DNA of 8,513 nucleotides from an uncultured Opitutia bacterium. Its GTDB lineage: Bacteria > Verrucomicrobiota > Verrucomicrobiia > Opitutales > UBA953. The notes under the pieces were generated by a model. It made no database searches, was not told where the DNA came from, and was given only the letters and a program-made list of their open reading frames with translations. The position numbers were made by a program, and so were the translations under genes. This document shows, one piece after another, positions 7,475 to 8,513 of this stretch (position 1 is its first letter; every line of letters begins with the position of its first letter). The DNA is taken from contig CAIPVK010000059.1 in assembly GCA_903868455.1 (NCBI GenBank), positions 1-8,513 of the forward strand, given 5' to 3'.

Positions 7475-8185
7475 GTGCTCCCGCTCCTCCTCAGCGCCCT
7501 GCTGGCCGCGTCGCCGGCCGCCCCGGTGGTGGAGGTGCGCGCGCTGAGCTTCGACGAGCCCCGGATCGCCCTCGCCGTCGAGGGCGACGCGGGCAAGCCG
7601 CAGCCCCTCACGCTCCACAGCCACGCCCTCACCCACGGGCTCAAGCTGCGCTGCCCGGAGGGTCGCCTGACCTTCTACCGCGAGGGCAAGGACCCGGAGG
7701 GCAAGCCCCTGCTCGTCCCCGCCGTCGCGGCCGCCGTCCCGCCCGAGGGCGGCACCTTCCTCGCCGTCGTCCACGGCCGCGGCGAGCGGCTCGCGATGAG
7801 CCTCATCCCCGACACCGGCAACCGCACGGGCGGCGGCACGCTCCGCATCTTCAACCTCTGCAACCGGCCGCTCGGGCTGAACTTCCCCGGCGCGCGCGAG
7901 GTGCTCGCCCCCGGGCGCGACTTCCTCCTGCGGCCGGCGGTCAAGGCCGAGGACTACGGCCAGGGCCAGTTCCTGCTCGCCGACGGCGAGGAGTGGAAGG
8001 TCGCGGGCGGCCTCCGCTGGCTCCAGCTCGAGGACGTCCGCACGCTCTGGTTCGTGATGCCCGACCCCTCCCAGCCGGGCATCGTGAGCTTCCGCGGGAT
8101 CGAGGAGCGCATCGCGCCCGAGCCCGTCGTCGCCCCCCCGGCCAACGGCGCCGCGACCGCGGCCCGCAAGCCCGCCGCGCGCTGA
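7475..8185 (+). CDS. Exported protein of unknown function, coupled to the prepilin gene
   Basis: I do not recognise a named domain. The product has 236 residues. Residues 1-16 form a signal peptide (MLPLLLSALLAASPAA). The rest looks beta-strand rich, with alternating hydrophobic stretches. Visible features are LRCPEGRLTFYREGKDPEGKP (58-78), a PPEGGTFLAVV strand (89-99), and TLRIFNLCNRPLGLNF (122-137) followed by VLAPGRDFLLRP (143-154). There are two cysteines (Cys60, Cys129), and the C-terminus is a low-complexity Ala/Pro tail (214-236). From memory, secreted verrucomicrobial proteins with a similar arrangement occur near pseudopilin cassettes, but I cannot verify that. GTG is the only sensible start, because an in-frame TAG lies 7 nt upstream. 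No clear Shine-Dalgarno is seen. The next gene starts 2 nt after its stop, so they are almost certainly one operon. A periplasmic or surface structural or assembly role is an inference. Confidence 0.85.
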   Translation: MLPLLLSALLAASPAAPVVEVRALSFDEPRIALAVEGDAGKPQPLTLHSHALTHGLKLRCPEGRLTFYREGKDPEGKPLLVPAVAAAVPPEGGTFLAVVHGRGERLAMSLIPDTGNRTGGGTLRIFNLCNRPLGLNFPGAREVLAPGRDFLLRPAVKAEDYGQGQFLLADGEEWKVAGGLRWLQLEDVRTLWFVMPDPSQPGIVSFRGIEERIAPEPVVAPPANGAATAARKPAAR

Positions 8186-8187
8186 GC

Positions 8188-8513
8188 ATGCGTCGACGCG
8201 CGGCCGAGGCGACGACCCGGGGCGGCTTCGCCCTCGTCCTCGCCTTGGCCGTGATGACCCTGCTCGTCCTCACGCTGCTCTCGCTCTCGGGCTTCCTCAT
8301 GGTCGAGTCGCGCGGCGCCGAGTCGGCGCAGCAGATGACGCGCGCCCGGCTCAACGCGGTCATGTCGGGGCGCCTCGCGCTCGCGCACCTGCAGCAGGAG
8401 GCCGGGCCCGACCGCCGCGCCACCGCCACGGGCGAGCTCGCCGGCGTGCCGGCCGCGCTCAACAACCCCCTGCCCCTCGGCACGCCCGCCGCCCAGCGGA
8501 TCAGCCAGGGCCA
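8188..8513 (+). CDS. Prepilin-like protein, Verru_Chthon cassette protein A type (3' end outside the window)
   Basis: The visible 108 codons start at ATG 8188, 2 nt after the previous stop, and stay open to the right edge. A basic leader MRRRAAEATTRGG is followed by FALVLALAVMTLLVLTLLSL, a type IV prepilin N-methylation-like segment with processing expected after Gly13. The usual Glu at mature position 5 is absent (FALVL), as in GspK/PilX-type minor pseudopilins. After the helix come VESRGAESAQQMTRARLNA, then LALAHLQQEAGPDRRATATGEL (about 65-86). That stretch matches my recollection of the large verrucomicrobial cassette-A proteins (TIGR02600), which begin a four-gene A-D pseudopilin cassette. 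The full protein would be expected to be much longer. It is probably held in the inner membrane by its N-terminal helix. The general prepilin call is strong; the family name is recalled, not searched. Confidence 0.75.
   Translation, partial: MRRRAAEATTRGGFALVLALAVMTLLVLTLLSLSGFLMVESRGAESAQQMTRARLNAVMSGRLALAHLQQEAGPDRRATATGELAGVPAALNNPLPLGTPAAQRISQG

Noticed and set aside
7475..7774. Minus-strand frames opposite the 236-residue protein
   Set aside because: Charged low-complexity shadow translations; the plus strand has a signal peptide and a coupled downstream gene.

Overview
This is a very GC-rich bacterial window that looks chromosomal and most probably comes from a Verrucomicrobiota genome (Opitutales-like is my best guess, from recall and not from a search). 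Two observations support this. A cassette-A-type prepilin reading frame runs off the right edge and resembles the Verru_Chthon cassette protein A family. The bamA-ompH-lpxD order also matches Gram-negative envelope clusters, including the one in the related Chlamydiae. I see no insertion sequence, integrase, tRNA, rRNA or CRISPR.

Layout, left to right. (1) Positions 1-479, plus strand: the 3' part of a BCP/PrxQ-type peroxiredoxin that probably carries an export or lipoprotein signal. (2) Positions 480-667: a convergent intergenic region built from three different short tandem arrays with periods of 9, 10 and 8 bp, four units each. (3) Positions 668-7254, minus strand: a tight five-gene cluster read in the order dnaB, bamA, ompH/skp, lpxD, prs. 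dnaB-bamA and lpxD-prs overlap as ATGA. ompH is separated from both neighbours by short spacers that hold related GC hairpins. (4) Positions 7255-7474: the divergent control region. A sigma70-like promoter faces dnaB, and a consensus DnaA box (TTATTCACA) lies between its -35 and -10 elements. (5) Positions 7475-8513, plus strand: an exported protein of unknown function starting with GTG, followed 2 nt later by the N-terminal part of the prepilin-like protein.

How the genes fit together. BamA inserts beta-barrel proteins into the outer membrane, OmpH/Skp escorts them across the periplasm, and LpxD makes a lipid A precursor, so the middle of the operon builds the outer membrane. The replicative helicase heads the operon and PRPP synthase ends it. 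With the DnaA box in the promoter, this suggests that the cluster could be timed with chromosome replication. The right-hand operon looks like the start of a pseudopilin cassette whose function is not established. Four of the five minus-strand genes have no visible Shine-Dalgarno sequence, and three of those have pyrimidine-rich leaders.
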